Part shown: in pieces, positions 49,011-57,496 of the stretch
Layout: every line of letters begins with the position of its first letter
Position numbering within the stretch: position 1 is the first letter of the stretch
DNA from: Bradyrhizobium arachidis
GTDB taxonomy: Bacteria > Pseudomonadota > Alphaproteobacteria > Rhizobiales > Xanthobacteraceae
DNA length: 64,000 nt
Assembly (NCBI RefSeq): GCF_015291705.1
Contig: NZ_CP030050.1
Location: 186,001-250,000, forward strand
Reading direction: 5' to 3'
Notes under the pieces: model-generated
Database searches by the model: none
What the model saw: the letters and a program-made list of their open reading frames with translations, nothing else
Told to the model about the DNA's origin: nothing
Translations under genes and position numbers: made by a program

Positions 49011-50057
49011 ATGGATTCCAGCTTCGACGATCCCGATTACGACTATGCCGCGTCCATCGCCGGACGGGCGATGCGGGCCATGGCCGAACAGCAGATTCCG
49101 CCGACGCCGATCAATTTTGCCGTCTGGTTCCAATATTTCGCGGGCAGCCATGACGATCTGCGCAACGCCATCGATCTCCTGATCGACCACAACCGGCCTT
49201 TCGACAGCAGGACCAATCTGGATCTGTTCGAGACCTATGTCGCGCCACAGGTGAGCGCCGTCGTCGCCGACACGTCCGAGAGGCTGCATACGCTGATGGG
49301 TACGGCGAAGGAGTTTCTGACGACCGCGATCGCCGACAATCATTCCCAGATGCAGGCGATCAGCGAAGTTGCGGACCAGGGCAAGGCCGGCGTCGATCCG
49401 AAGGTGCTGGTCGCCCAGCTCATGAACGAGCTGGCGCGGGCCGCGACCAGGGCGACGCGGCTCGAGGCCGGCTTTGCCGAAAAGACCCGCGAGCTCGGCG
49501 TGATCCGCGATTCGCTGTCGCGGTCCGAGGAGCGCGCCCGAACCGACACGCTGACGGGGCTCGCCAACCGCCGCGCGCTCGACGAATTCCTGCGCAAGGC
49601 GCAGGCGACCGCGGATTGGGGTGAGCCGCTCAGCGTGTTCCTGCTCGACATCGATCACTTCAAGACCTTCAACGACAATTTTGGTCACGGCGTCGGCGAC
49701 CAGGTGCTGCGGCTGATGGCAAAAGTGTTGCGCGAAAAGGTCCGCCCGCGGGATCTGCCGGCGCGCTATGGCGGCGAGGAGCTGATCGCGGTGCTGCCGG
49801 ACGCCGACCTCGCCACCTGTGCCGAGCTCGCCGAGCGCATCAGGCGCGCGATCGCCGAATGCACGATCACGCGCCGCTCGACCGGCGAGACCCTGCCCGG
49901 CATCAGCGTGTCGATTGGCGTTGCGCAGTACCGGGCCGGCGAAGCGATCACTGATCTGATCGAGCGCTGCGACCGCGCGCTCTATCTCGCCAAGGGCGGC
50001 GGCCGCAATCGCGTGGTGACGGAGATCGAGCTCGATCGCGCCGGCGCTGCCGGCTAG
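49011..50057 (+). CDS. Diguanylate cyclase (GGDEF), soluble
   Basis: A 348-residue cytoplasmic protein with no membrane segment. The N-terminal ~170 residues are helical and I do not recognise a sensor. The C-terminal GGDEF domain has DTLTGLANRRALDEFL, LLDIDHFKTFND and the active site YGGEELIAVLP, so it should make c-di-GMP. An RxxD inhibitory site is not evident at the usual place. It meets another GGDEF gene tail to tail; the two stop codons share bases at CTAG. Confidence 0.93.
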   Translation: MDSSFDDPDYDYAASIAGRAMRAMAEQQIPPTPINFAVWFQYFAGSHDDLRNAIDLLIDHNRPFDSRTNLDLFETYVAPQVSAVVADTSERLHTLMGTAKEFLTTAIADNHSQMQAISEVADQGKAGVDPKVLVAQLMNELARAATRATRLEAGFAEKTRELGVIRDSLSRSEERARTDTLTGLANRRALDEFLRKAQATADWGEPLSVFLLDIDHFKTFNDNFGHGVGDQVLRLMAKVLREKVRPRDLPARYGGEELIAVLPDADLATCAELAERIRRAIAECTITRRSTGETLPGISVSIGVAQYRAGEAITDLIERCDRALYLAKGGGRNRVVTEIELDRAGAAG

Positions 50058-51757
50058 GCGCTGGCGGCTATCATCATCTGTGCGCCGCCGGCGTCGATCA
50101 CCTGCACGCCGTGCTCGACGACGTTGTTGCGGCCGCGGTGTTTTGCGGCGTAGAGCGCGGCATCGGCGGCTTCGATGAGATCGCCGGGACGCAAGGCCTC
50201 GTTCGGCTTGGTCGCGGCAACGCCGATCGAGACGGTGACGATCATGTGGCTGGAGGTGATGTGCGGCAGGCACAGCTTCAGCACGGCCGCGCGCACCTGC
50301 TCGCCGATCTCGACGGCGCGGTTCACGTCGGTGTTCGGCAACAGCAGGCAGAACTCCTCGCCACCATAGCGGGCTGCAAATCCCATCGTATCAGCGGCGA
50401 TGCCGGACAGCGATTCGCCGAGCCTGGTCAGGCAGGAATCCCCTTCGAGATGGCCATAGGTGTCGTTGAAGAGCTTGAAGTGGTCGACGTCGATCATCAG
50501 CAGCGCGAGCTCGCTGCCATATTGCTGCGCGCGCATCCATTCGAAATCGAGCCGGCTCTGAAAGCCGCGGCGGTTGGCGAGGCCCGACAGCATGTCGATC
50601 GAGGCCATCACGGTCAGGCGGTCGTTGCTCGCGATCAGCTCGCGCTCGCGCTGGCTGAGCTGCGCCGCCATCGCGTTGAAGGCGCGGGCCAGCGGCACGA
50701 ACTCGGCGGGCAATCGGTTGCGCGCGGCGCGCGCCGAGAGGTCGCCTTCGCCGAGGCGCTTGGCCATGTCGGCCAGCATCTCGATCGGCTTGATCACCAG
50801 CTTCTCGGCCGCGATCAGCGCGCCGAGTAGGACGAACACCACGACGAAAGCGAGCTGAAGATAGGCGGTGCGGATGTCGCGGCTGACCGCCGCGGACACC
50901 TTGTCCTCGTCGATGCTGGCGATCAGGCGGGCATTGGTGCCGGCAATGCGGATGTAGCTGACCGCGCGGCGCGAGCCGTCGGCGGCGAGAAAGGACAGCG
51001 AGCCTTCGTCCTGGTCCGACCGCAATGCCTTGTCGGCGATCGCCGACATCAGCGGCATGTTGTCGAGGGGGCGGCCGACCGCGCTATGCTGGTCGGCGGG
51101 CGCGGCCAGCACCGTGCCGGCGCTATCGACCAGCACCGCGGTGATGCCGGCGCGGCCGCCGAGATTGCTCATGACCTTCGACATCCAGTCGAGGTTGACG
51201 GTGGCGAGCACGACGGCATCCGTGACGCCGCTGAAGGCGGACACCGGATAGACGGCCATCACGGTCGGCGATGGCACCGGCCGCGACAGGATGAAGTCGC
51301 TCAGCACGAAGCGGCCGGTTTCCTGCGCCTGCTGGAAGTAGGGCCGGTCACTGAGGTCGAGGCCGACATACATGTTGTTGGTGGCGCACTGGATGCGGCC
51401 GTCCTGGCCGGCGATCAAGAGCGTGCGGATCCAGGGAAGGTTCGACGGTAGGCTCGCGCGCAGCACGTCGCAGCTCTTGCTGATGCCGCCGGCGGAGGCG
51501 CGGATGAAGGCTTCCGATTTCAGGATGGTCTCGACCGACGAGATCACCTCGCGCTGCGCATCGGCGCTGTGCCTGGCAATGGTGGTGAATTCGGCCGCAG
51601 CCTGCGCGATCTGCTTGGCGCGCGTGTCTTCGAGCGAGCGGATGCGCTCGAACATCAAGGGCGTCACCAGAATCACCGCGAGCAAGGCGAGCCGCGCCCG
51701 GATCCCGAGAACCTGCTTGAGTTTCGCTCGTTTGCGGTTGAAACTGACGTTTGCCAT
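50054..51757 (-). CDS. Membrane diguanylate cyclase with Cache-type sensor and HAMP
   Basis: The protein has 567 residues from ATG 51757 (MANVSFNRKRAKL). A first membrane segment (~17-35), a ~240-residue periplasmic dCache-like region (DRPYFQQAQETGRFVLSDFI), a second membrane segment, HAMP (KPIEMLADMAKRLGEGDLSAR) and GGDEF follow. The active site is YGGEEFCLLLP, so it should be active. It is convergent with the other diguanylate cyclase and divergent from the YggS-type gene. The periplasmic ligand is unknown. Confidence 0.93.
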   Translation of the reverse strand: MANVSFNRKRAKLKQVLGIRARLALLAVILVTPLMFERIRSLEDTRAKQIAQAAAEFTTIARHSADAQREVISSVETILKSEAFIRASAGGISKSCDVLRASLPSNLPWIRTLLIAGQDGRIQCATNNMYVGLDLSDRPYFQQAQETGRFVLSDFILSRPVPSPTVMAVYPVSAFSGVTDAVVLATVNLDWMSKVMSNLGGRAGITAVLVDSAGTVLAAPADQHSAVGRPLDNMPLMSAIADKALRSDQDEGSLSFLAADGSRRAVSYIRIAGTNARLIASIDEDKVSAAVSRDIRTAYLQLAFVVVFVLLGALIAAEKLVIKPIEMLADMAKRLGEGDLSARAARNRLPAEFVPLARAFNAMAAQLSQRERELIASNDRLTVMASIDMLSGLANRRGFQSRLDFEWMRAQQYGSELALLMIDVDHFKLFNDTYGHLEGDSCLTRLGESLSGIAADTMGFAARYGGEEFCLLLPNTDVNRAVEIGEQVRAAVLKLCLPHITSSHMIVTVSIGVAATKPNEALRPGDLIEAADAALYAAKHRGRNNVVEHGVQVIDAGGAQMMIAASA

Positions 51758-51864
51758 CTTCGCTGCCCACCCCGCGGGCAAGGTAAAGCGAAGGGTTCAA
51801 AAACTCTTTCTTGAACTCGGTAAAATTGGACTTACCTCCCGTACGTTCACGGTCAATCGACGTC

Positions 51865-52554
51865 ATGACAGAACACAACGACGCGCCGGTAACCGGCGAT
51901 TCACCAAGCGCGCTCGCCGCGGTCGAAGCCGAGATTGCACGCGCCTGCAAGGATGCGCAGCGCGATCGCGCCTCGGTGACGCTGATCGCGGTGTCGAAGA
52001 CGTTCGCCGCGGATGCAATTACACCGGTCATCGACGCCGGACAGCGCGTATTTGGCGAGAATCGCGTGCAGGAGGCCAAGGGCAAGTGGCCGGCGTTAAC
52101 GTCTGTTTACCTCGATATCGCGCTGCACCTGATCGGGCCGCTGCAATCTAACAAGGCGAAAGAGGCCGTTGCGCTGTTCGACGCCATCCATTCGGTTGAC
52201 CGCCCGAGCATTTGCCAAGCGTTAGCCAAGGAAATCGAATCCCAGAAAAAGCACCCGCAGCTGTTCGTCCAGATCAACACCGGCGAGGAGCCGCAGAAGG
52301 CGGGCATCGCCCCCGGCGAGGCCGACGCCTTCCTCGCGAGCTGCCGCGACACCTATGGGCTGACGATCTCCGGCCTGATGTGCATCCCGCCGGTGGACGA
52401 GCCGCCGGCGGCGCATTTTGCGCTGACCGCGAAGATCGCCGCGCGAAATGGATTGAAGAACCTGTCGATGGGCATGAGCGCGGATTTTGCGACAGCCATC
52501 ATGCTGGGCGCCACCCATGTGCGGGTGGGGAGCGCGATCTTCGGGCACAGGTAG
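51865..52554 (+). CDS. YggS family PLP homeostasis protein
   Basis: A 229-residue single-domain PLP-binding TIM barrel. The Schiff-base Lys is Lys45 in IAVSKTF; FGENRVQEAKGKW, HLIGPLQSNKAK and the C-terminal LSMGMSADFATAIMLGATHVRVGSAIFG are the family marks. ATG 51865 is preferred to the open frame from 51811. YggS proteins buffer free PLP, and loss perturbs amino acid pools. Confidence 0.95.
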   Translation: MTEHNDAPVTGDSPSALAAVEAEIARACKDAQRDRASVTLIAVSKTFAADAITPVIDAGQRVFGENRVQEAKGKWPALTSVYLDIALHLIGPLQSNKAKEAVALFDAIHSVDRPSICQALAKEIESQKKHPQLFVQINTGEEPQKAGIAPGEADAFLASCRDTYGLTISGLMCIPPVDEPPAAHFALTAKIAARNGLKNLSMGMSADFATAIMLGATHVRVGSAIFGHR

Positions 52555-52559
52555 TCTTT

Positions 52560-52700
52560 GTCGTCCCGGACAAGCGCAGCGAAGCGGAGCGCAGATCCGG
52601 GACCCATAACCACAGGGAGCAGTTTGGCGAAGACTCGTGGTTGCCAACTCGCGCCACGCCCCTCCCTGGGGTTATGGGTCCCTGCTTTCGCAGGGACGAC
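52560..52700. repeat. Palindromic repeat, family C (copy 2)
   Basis: GTCGTCCCGGACAAGCGCAG at the left and TTTCGCAGGGACGAC at the right, with GACCCATAACCAC / GGTTATGGGTCC inside. It lies just after the YggS gene and before the convergent hydratase gene. Confidence 0.9.
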
Positions 52701-52714
52701 AGTGGGTGTGCTAC

Positions 52715-53500
52715 CTACGCAAACCCCACCGACACCTTCCCCAGCACACCAAAATCCACCGCAAAATAATCGCCGGCCTGGATCGGCAGCGGCGGATGGC
52801 AGGTGCCTGTGGTCACCACCTCCCCTGCCCGCAAGGTGATGCCGAGCCCGCGCAGCTCATTGGCGAGCCAGGCGAGCGCAACGCGGGGGTCGCCGAGCAC
52901 GTTCTTGCCGTGGCCGGTGTAGTGCTGGCCGCGCAGCGTGATCTGCGGCCGCTCGTCGACGAGATCGATCGCGCGCCAGTTCGCCGATGTCGCCGCGCCC
53001 AGCACGAACAGATGCGCGCAGGCATTGTCGGCGATGAGCTGCGCTTCGCCGGCGCTGGCGAAATCGGCAAAGCGCGAATCGGGAATCTCGATCGCAGGAT
53101 GCAAGCTCTCGACGGCCGCAAGCACCTCGTCGACGCTGTAGGACGCGGCACGTGGCGGCAGGTCGTGTCCCATGCGAAAGGCGAATTCAGGTTCGCCGAC
53201 GCGCATCTCGTTACCCTTCATCGACGCGGTGCCGCCGTCGGCGATCACCGTGTCGCTCATGATACGACCGGCCAGCGGCCCCGCGACGTTGATGTGCTTC
53301 TGGCCGGCCTCGCTGGTTGCTGCGATCTTCCAGCCGAAAAGTTTTCCGAGCGACTGCGTTTCGAGCGCGGCCTGGATGGCATAGCCGTCAGCGCGGCTCT
53401 GCGGCCGCAAACTCGTCTCCAGCGCGCCGAGCTTGGTGCCGTCGCGCCAATGCTTGACCAGGACGTTGGAAGCTGTGGCGATGTGATCCTTGCCGAGCAT
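52715..53500 (-). CDS. 2-keto-4-pentenoate hydratase-like (FAH family) protein
   Basis: A 261-residue protein of the fumarylacetoacetate-hydrolase/hydratase fold. GWKIAATSEAGQKHINVAGPLAGRI, VGEPEFAFRMG (metal-binding Glu residues), SLHPAIEIPDSRF and VTTGTCHPPLPIQAGD match the MhpD/decarboxylase group. No aromatic-degradation genes are nearby, so the substrate is open. It is followed closely by an L,D-transpeptidase-like gene upstream on the same strand (6-bp gap). Confidence 0.88.
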   Translation of the reverse strand: MLGKDHIATASNVLVKHWRDGTKLGALETSLRPQSRADGYAIQAALETQSLGKLFGWKIAATSEAGQKHINVAGPLAGRIMSDTVIADGGTASMKGNEMRVGEPEFAFRMGHDLPPRAASYSVDEVLAAVESLHPAIEIPDSRFADFASAGEAQLIADNACAHLFVLGAATSANWRAIDLVDERPQITLRGQHYTGHGKNVLGDPRVALAWLANELRGLGITLRAGEVVTTGTCHPPLPIQAGDYFAVDFGVLGKVSVGFA

Positions 53501-53506
53501 GTGCCC

Positions 53507-54100
53507 TCAGCCGATGATGATTTTTGTTTTGGGTCCGAGCCGTCGCAGCAATTGCAGCATCGCCGCCTTGGTCATGGAGACGCAGCCTGCTGTCGGCCCG
53601 AAATTGTCGCGCGCCAGGTGGAGGAAGACGGCGCTGCCGCGGCCGGCGATGCGCGGCCTTGTGTTGTGGTCGATCTCGATGATGAAGTCGTAGAGATGGT
53701 CGTCTCGCTTGAGACGGTCGCCGCCCTCGCCCTGCCCGCGCCGGATCCACTGGTTGTAATGGCGATCGGCGGGATCCTCGCACCAGGCGTCCGCGCCGGT
53801 GATGGTCCTGGCCGCAAGGAAGGTTTTGGGACGGCTGTGCCGGTCGGCCCGCCACCACAATTGCCTGGGACGGAAACTGCCCCTGGGGGTGCCGCCGTCG
53901 CCCTCGCGCTTGTTGGCGAGAATGCCGCCCCGCCCCAGCGCCACCGGAATTGTCAGCGCGCCGGCGGTCAACCAGCCCCGGCGTGGATTCCCGGCGGCAG
54001 GCCTAACGCGGATCGCAGGCAGCGGTCCGGCGCTCCGATTTCGGGTGTAACTAGCTGATATAGCTTTGTTTTTCATGTGACCGTGCAATGTCGAATTCAT
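53507..54100 (-). CDS. L,D-transpeptidase (YkuD-like) family protein
   Basis: A 197-residue protein with LTIPVALGRGGILANKREGDGGTPRGSF and the catalytic end FLHLARDNFGPTAGCVSM, where His and Cys occupy the positions of the YkuD active site. The usual SHGCIR is replaced by TAGCVSM, as in the shorter L,D-transpeptidase-like group. No clear signal peptide is present with starts at 54100 or 54076, so its location is uncertain. By family it would cross-link peptidoglycan; that is not proved here. Confidence 0.85.
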   Translation of the reverse strand: MNSTLHGHMKNKAISASYTRNRSAGPLPAIRVRPAAGNPRRGWLTAGALTIPVALGRGGILANKREGDGGTPRGSFRPRQLWWRADRHSRPKTFLAARTITGADAWCEDPADRHYNQWIRRGQGEGGDRLKRDDHLYDFIIEIDHNTRPRIAGRGSAVFLHLARDNFGPTAGCVSMTKAAMLQLLRRLGPKTKIIIG

Positions 54101-54278
54101 TACAGGACATTCATCAAATCGCCCTGCTATTCTGCGTTAGAGTGGTTCTGGCTTGAGAATCGGTAACAGCCCACTACTTCAACACGAACAACAATAATAA
54201 CGGCGACCCCTAACTTTCCCTCGCGGCTGGGTGCAGCATGTATGCGCGCTGAGCCGGACTCCAAAAGGATGACCCCCT

Positions 54279-54965
54279 ATGGCCAATGCCCGCAAGATCC
54301 TGATCGTGGATGACGATACCGATCTGCGCGATACGTTGGTGGAGCAATTATCGCTGCACGAAGAATTCGAAGCCTCCGCCGTCGATACCGGCGCCAAGGG
54401 TGCAAGCGCCGCAAAGGCCAATTCCCCCGATCTGGTCCTGATGGATGTCGGCCTGCCCGACACCGACGGCCGCGAGGTGGTCCGCTCCTTGCGCAAGGGC
54501 GGCTTCAAGGCCCCAATCATCATGCTGACCGGGCATGACACCGATTCCGATACGATTTTGGGGCTGGAATCCGGCGCCAACGACTACGTCGCAAAGCCCT
54601 TCCGTTTCGCCGTGCTGCTGGCCCGTATCCGTGCCCAGCTTCGGCAGCACGAGGCCAGCGAGGACGCGGTGTTCTCGGTCGGCCCCTACTCTTTCCGTCC
54701 CGGCTCGAAAATGCTGACCGCGGCCAATGCCCGCAAGGTGCGGCTGACGGAAAAGGAAACCGCCATCCTCCGCTTCCTCTACCGGGCGGGCCAGATGCCG
54801 GTCTCGCGCGAGACCCTGCTCCAGGAGGTCTGGGGCTACAACTCCGGCGTCACTACGCACACGCTGGAAACCCACATCTACCGTCTGCGCCAGAAGATCG
54901 AGAAGGACGCCGCGAACCCGGAGATCCTGGTCACGGAAGCCGGTGGCTACAAACTGGTGCCGTGA
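54279..54965 (+). CDS. OmpR/PhoB family response regulator (CenR-like)
   Basis: A 228-residue response regulator. The receiver has DDDTDL, phospho-acceptor Asp56 in LVLMDVGLP, and Lys106 in YVAKPFR. The winged-helix DNA-binding domain has RLTEKETAILRFLYRAG and TTHTLETHIYRLRQKIE. The N-terminal LVEQLSLHEEFE resembles CenR, an essential envelope regulator in several alphaproteobacteria; this identification is tentative. No adjacent sensor kinase. A cyclic-nucleotide-binding-fold protein follows 58 bp later. Confidence 0.9.
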   Translation: MANARKILIVDDDTDLRDTLVEQLSLHEEFEASAVDTGAKGASAAKANSPDLVLMDVGLPDTDGREVVRSLRKGGFKAPIIMLTGHDTDSDTILGLESGANDYVAKPFRFAVLLARIRAQLRQHEASEDAVFSVGPYSFRPGSKMLTAANARKVRLTEKETAILRFLYRAGQMPVSRETLLQEVWGYNSGVTTHTLETHIYRLRQKIEKDAANPEILVTEAGGYKLVP

Positions 54966-55023
54966 TACGCTTCGGGGGCGCGCGAATCGTTTTAGATATC
55001 GTGCCCTTGAGCCTCGGACCTGA

Positions 55024-55467
55024 ATGTCAATCGACGACGACGTAGCGCTTCTCGAGCGTGTCCCGACCTTGCGCCTGTTGGGAGACGCCTCGTTGCGCAT
55101 GCTGGCGATCGGCTCCGAGCAGCGCAACTTCGTCCGCGGCGACGTCCTGTTCAATCTCGGCGACGAGGCCGATGCCGGCTTCGTGGTCCAGCGCGGCGCC
55201 TTCCGGGTCGACGACGGCGCCGGCGCCGAGATGATCGCCGGCCCCGGCGCGCTGATCGGCGAGCTCGCGCTGGTGGTACCGATGAAGCGGCCGTCGAGCG
55301 CGATCGCTCTGGAGCACGCCTCCGTCATCCGTGTCGCGCGCAGCCTTTTCCAGCGCGTGCTCGAAAGCGATCCCGCTGCCGCGGTCCGCTTGCGGGATGA
55401 ATTCGCGGTGCGCTCGAGCCAGATTGCCAGCGATATCCTGATGGCGGGCGCGAAGCTGACGTCGTGA
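55024..55467 (+). CDS. Cyclic nucleotide-binding domain protein
   Basis: A 147-residue protein consisting of one Crp-like cyclic nucleotide-binding barrel (NFVRGDVLFNLGDEADAGFVVQRGAFRV, GALIGELALVV) with a short C-terminal helix and no DNA-binding domain. The phosphate-binding cassette has GELALVVPMKRPSSAIAL, keeping the Glu and a Ser in place of the usual Arg-Ser/Thr. Ligand binding cannot be assumed. It is located right after the CenR-like regulator on the same strand. Confidence 0.85.
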   Translation: MSIDDDVALLERVPTLRLLGDASLRMLAIGSEQRNFVRGDVLFNLGDEADAGFVVQRGAFRVDDGAGAEMIAGPGALIGELALVVPMKRPSSAIALEHASVIRVARSLFQRVLESDPAAAVRLRDEFAVRSSQIASDILMAGAKLTS

Positions 55468-55482
55468 GGTCGGTCTCTCCAC

Positions 55483-55610
55483 CCGTCATTCCGGGGCGCG
55501 CGTAGCGCGAGCCCGGAATCCATTGAGTGTCAGCGACGGTGGATGAGTGGATTCTCAGATGCGCAATTGCGCACCATCGCCTGCGACTTTGTCGCGCCCC
55601 GGAATGACGG
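55483..55610. repeat. Palindromic repeat, family D (copy 2)
   Basis: CCGTCATTCCGGGGCGCGCG at the left and CGCGCCCCGGAATGACGG at the right. The interior differs from copy 1 and contains the 14-bp palindrome TGCGCAATTGCGCA (55559-55572). It lies between the convergent cNMP-binding and xth genes. Confidence 0.9.
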
Positions 55611-55617
55611 CAGGGGT

Positions 55618-56433
55618 TTAAACCTCCAGCGTCATGGTCACCGGCACGTGGTCCGACGGCCGTTCCCAACTGCGCGCATCGCGCAGGATCTTGAAATCGC
55701 TGACCGCATCCTTCAGCGCGCGCGAGACCCAGATGTGATCGAGCCGGCGGCCGCGGTCGCCGACGGTCCAGTCGGCGGAGCGGTAGCTCCACCAGGTATA
55801 GACTTTTTCCGACATCGGGATGCGGTCGCGCGCGACGTCGATCCATTCGCCGGCGGCAAGCGCAGCCTTCAGCTTCTCGGTTTCGACAGGCGTGTGCGAG
55901 ACCACCTTCAACAGCTGCTTGTGCGACCACACGTCGTTCTCGTGCGGGGCGACGTTGAGATCGCCGACGAGGATGTGACGGTCCTCGCCGCGTGGATGCA
56001 GCGGCTCGCACGCCGTCATCTCGTCGAGGAAGCGGAGCTTGTGGTCGAACTTCTCGTTCAGCGCGGGATCGGGAACGTCGCCGCCGGCGGGCACGTAGAA
56101 ATTATGCAGCACCAGCGGCTTTGCGATGTTGGCCTTCTCACCGAACGACACCGAGATATGGCGCGAATCCACCTTGTCGCAGAAGGTGCGGATGTCTTTT
56201 GACTCGAACGGAATCTTCGAGACGATGGCAACGCCGTGATAGCCCTTCTGCCCGTTCAGCGCGACATGCTCATAGCCGAGCCGCTTGAAGCGCTTCAGCG
56301 GAAAGGCATCGTCGATGCACTTGGTTTCCTGGAGACACAGCACGTCCGGCCGCGCGCTCTTGAGGAATTTCGCGACCAGGTCGATGCGCAGCCGCACCGA
56401 ATTGATGTTCCAGGTTGTCAGGGAGAGACGCAT
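55618..56433 (-). CDS. xth: Exodeoxyribonuclease III
   Basis: A 271-residue exonuclease III/AP endonuclease. TTWNINSVRLR, DVLCLQETKC (catalytic Glu), GYHGVAIVSK, NFYVPAGGD, VGDLNVAPHENDVW and the C-terminal RLDHIWVS..SDHVPV are all present, so the enzyme should be active in base-excision repair. Complete. It lies downstream of lolA, separated by a repeat. Confidence 0.97.
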   Translation of the reverse strand: MRLSLTTWNINSVRLRIDLVAKFLKSARPDVLCLQETKCIDDAFPLKRFKRLGYEHVALNGQKGYHGVAIVSKIPFESKDIRTFCDKVDSRHISVSFGEKANIAKPLVLHNFYVPAGGDVPDPALNEKFDHKLRFLDEMTACEPLHPRGEDRHILVGDLNVAPHENDVWSHKQLLKVVSHTPVETEKLKAALAAGEWIDVARDRIPMSEKVYTWWSYRSADWTVGDRGRRLDHIWVSRALKDAVSDFKILRDARSWERPSDHVPVTMTLEV

Positions 56434-56491
56434 GAGGGTTGCGTCTTAGCATGGATTGGCGTGGGCAAAATGCTTGTCCACAGCAAGCCCT

Positions 56492-56582
56492 CGTAGGGTG
56501 GGCAAAGCGAAGCGTGCCCACATTGCCTCCACGAGGACGAGATGGTGGGCACGGCGCAAGCGCGCCTTTGCCCACCCTACGG
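56492..56582. repeat. Palindromic repeat, family A (copy 4)
   Basis: CGTAGGGTGGGCAAAGCG at the left and GCGCCTTTGCCCACCCTACG at the right. It lies between xth and lolA, both on the minus strand. Confidence 0.92.
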
Positions 56583-56593
56583 CAGCGGAGCGC

Positions 56594-57403
56594 TTATCCC
56601 GGCGCCGGGCCGTAATTGGTGAAATCGATCTTGAACATGCCGGGATCGAGCTTCTTGCTCGAATCCAGATTGTAGACCGCGATCGTGGTGTCGTAGCCCT
56701 GCGGGTCGGTGACGGTCCATTGCTTGAGCTGGCCGTCCTTGGCGCCGAACATCAGCAGCAAGCGGCTGGTGCCGACCAGCGCCTGCTTCTCCTCGATGGT
56801 CACGCTGACGAAGAGGTCGTCGGCCGTGACGTTGACGACATTGGTGTCTTTCATCAGGTCGATGCGGTCGGACAACAGGAAGCGCAGCGGCGTCTGCGAC
56901 AGCGGATAGACGTCCTGCGTCGCCAGCTTGCGGTCGCGCACCACCAGCGAGGAGCCGTCGGCGACGATGTCGATCGGGCTCGGCGCGTCATATTCGAACC
57001 GCACCTTGCCTGGCTTCTGGATGTAGAAGTCGCCCTGCGTCTTGCTGCCGTCGGGACCGACCTGGACGAAATTTCCGACCAGCGTCTGGAGCGAGGACAG
57101 ATAGGCGCTGACCTTGGCCGCCTGCGCCTTCTGCTTGTCGTCGAAGGTCTGGAAGATGCTGCTCGGCACATTGCGGCGCGGATCCGGGATCACCGGATTC
57201 GGCGGCTGCTGGGTCGCACCGGTGACCGCGGGGCCGCCAGCGGATGCCCCGCCATCGCGGCCCTTCGGCGCGGGTTTTGGCACGGGGACGTTCTGCGCGA
57301 GCGCAGTGGTCACCATCGCGGCGGTGACGAGAAGCACGCCGGCCATGCGCGCGCTTCGCGCGGCAATGCTGGCAGCGAATCGAGTGTCCGGATGTCTGAT
57401 CAA
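56594..57403 (-). CDS. lolA: Outer-membrane lipoprotein carrier protein LolA
   Basis: A 269-residue protein with a signal peptide, a Pro-rich ~40-residue linker, and the LolA fold (SSLQTLVGNFVQVGPDGSKTQGDFYIQKPGKVRFEYDAP, DIVADGSSLVVRD). The C-terminal half contains YDTTIAVYNLDSSKKLDP. The linker after the signal peptide is longer than in E. coli LolA but usual in Rhizobiales. It follows ftsK by 93 bp on the same strand, as in many proteobacteria. Confidence 0.93.
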   Translation of the reverse strand: MIRHPDTRFAASIAARSARMAGVLLVTAAMVTTALAQNVPVPKPAPKGRDGGASAGGPAVTGATQQPPNPVIPDPRRNVPSSIFQTFDDKQKAQAAKVSAYLSSLQTLVGNFVQVGPDGSKTQGDFYIQKPGKVRFEYDAPSPIDIVADGSSLVVRDRKLATQDVYPLSQTPLRFLLSDRIDLMKDTNVVNVTADDLFVSVTIEEKQALVGTSRLLLMFGAKDGQLKQWTVTDPQGYDTTIAVYNLDSSKKLDPGMFKIDFTNYGPAPG

Positions 57404-57496
57404 CGCGTCGTCCTGTGTGGCTGGGCGTCTTTTAGCGTGATTTCGGGCAAAAGCAGATATCGATTCTACGTGAAATTTCGTTCAGAGGCGGCTGCC

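Noticed and set aside
56474..56482. TTGTCCACA, one mismatch to a DnaA box
   Set aside because: Isolated single site next to xth, without AT-rich DNA or other origin features.
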